Program-made: the position numbers and the translations under genes
Notes under the pieces: model-generated
Database searches by the model: none
What the model was told of the DNA's origin: nothing
The model's input: the letters and a program-made list of their open reading frames with translations, nothing else
Source of the DNA: Rostratula benghalensis
Lineage: Eukaryota; Chordata; Aves; Charadriiformes; Rostratulidae
Assembly (NCBI GenBank): GCA_013399305.1
Contig: VXAI01000162.1
Location: forward strand, 438,113 to 502,112
DNA length: 64,000 bases
Reading direction: 5' to 3'
Part shown: positions 63,357 to 64,000 of the stretch, piece after piece
Position numbering within the stretch: position 1 is the first letter of the stretch
Layout of the letters: each line of letters begins with the position of its first letter

Positions 63357-64000
63357 GTAAATTACAAACTCATAATATTCTCCCATCTATCAGGACTCTG
63401 AAATATAAATTAATTTTGCTTTGTCTATACCACATTTATATGTACATTACTAGTCTGCAGCTAATATATTCTACAACAAAGGTTCACATTCATGCACACA
63501 CCAGCAGTAGTTTGAAGCATTACACTAGTAAATGAAAATCTTCATAAAACAGGAAAGGCGTGATTCTTTAATATGCATGCAGTTTATTTGAGAATGTCTC
63601 TGGAAAATCCCTTCTGTAGGTCCAGGTCATTGCCTGTGCTTCATTTCCTTCAGCCTTAAAAAATCAAATAATAGATGCCACCATGCTATACTCTGCTGCA
63701 AGTTTAAAAGCCCAGATTCTCATCCGCTGCTCTATCACTATATGAAAATTGTATTCAATGCCCAAATATCTATCTATCCAGAGGCTGTAAAAGGTTTCAT
63801 TTTAAGTCAATGAGATGTGACTTGTATGAAACATAGCCAAACTGAAACTCCCTGTCCTGTAGACAACAGCCAGCAGCAATCAGATCCGGTGGTAAGAGTG
63901 GTCTTCTGGTTGTGATTGACGTGCCTCTCACCACTTCCTTTAAAGTTTCCAGGTTATAAAATTACTTGGTTTTGAGGGTTCAGTTACGAAATTAAAGCAA

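Larger units (their letters stand above)
62151..64000. other. Gene-free AT-rich sequence
   Basis: No gene is supported. It has a (TA)14 repeat and a long T run, with nothing else recognised. Confidence 0.6.

Noticed and set aside
1..64000. CRISPR arrays, tRNA, rRNA, bacterial operons or phage modules
   Set aside because: No spaced direct repeats, no cloverleaf or rRNA landmarks and no dense coding were seen. The repeat content is avian nuclear DNA.

Overview
This window looks like gene-poor, AT-rich nuclear DNA from a bird. The evidence is the repeats. CR1 LINE fragments recur on both strands, several ending in the CR1-type terminal array of ACAGAATS/ATTCTATG-like octamers. Two long terminal repeats belong to one ERVL-like avian family that I recognise from Neoaves (recognition from memory, no database search). 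I see no bacterial, organellar or plasmid features: no operons, no rRNA, no tRNA, no CRISPR. No multi-exon protein-coding gene can be supported. The window is either an intergenic desert or part of a very large intron.

Layout. 1-12.8 kb is unique AT-rich sequence with simple repeats and a short tandem duplication at 2.9 kb. 12.8-20.5 kb is a CR1-rich block: fragments at 12.8, 14.3, 17.3 and 19.7 kb, with an exact 55-bp duplication at 19.2 kb. 20.5-24.7 kb is unique, with a CpG-bearing patch near 22.3-22.7 kb. A plus-strand solo LTR lies at 24.7-25.6 kb. 25.6-33.3 kb is AT-rich and includes a 60-bp palindromic TA/CA hairpin at 29.7 kb and a palindrome-rich stretch near 26.4 kb. 33.3-36.4 kb holds the longest CR1 copy (minus strand), split by a second solo LTR of the same family in the opposite orientation. 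36.4-64 kb is mostly unique sequence with a CR1 tail at 45.5 kb, a very decayed CR1 at about 50.8-51.6 kb and a short CR1 tail at 61.9 kb.

Nothing here works as a gene system. The coding potential that can be identified is broken CR1 reverse-transcriptase C-terminal sequence. Two stretches have exon-like context and deserve checking: 40851-41447 (+) and 46253-46463 (-). Neither product is recognised. Possible regulatory content (CTCF-like cores, an AP-1 cluster at 48.5 kb, paired palindromes at 26.4 kb) is inferred from motifs only. I did not find a convincing undescribed biological system. The most informative puzzle is the CR1/LTR junction at 33.5-34.5 kb: the LTR sits exactly where about 325 bp of CR1 is missing, and both flanks carry CTCTT.
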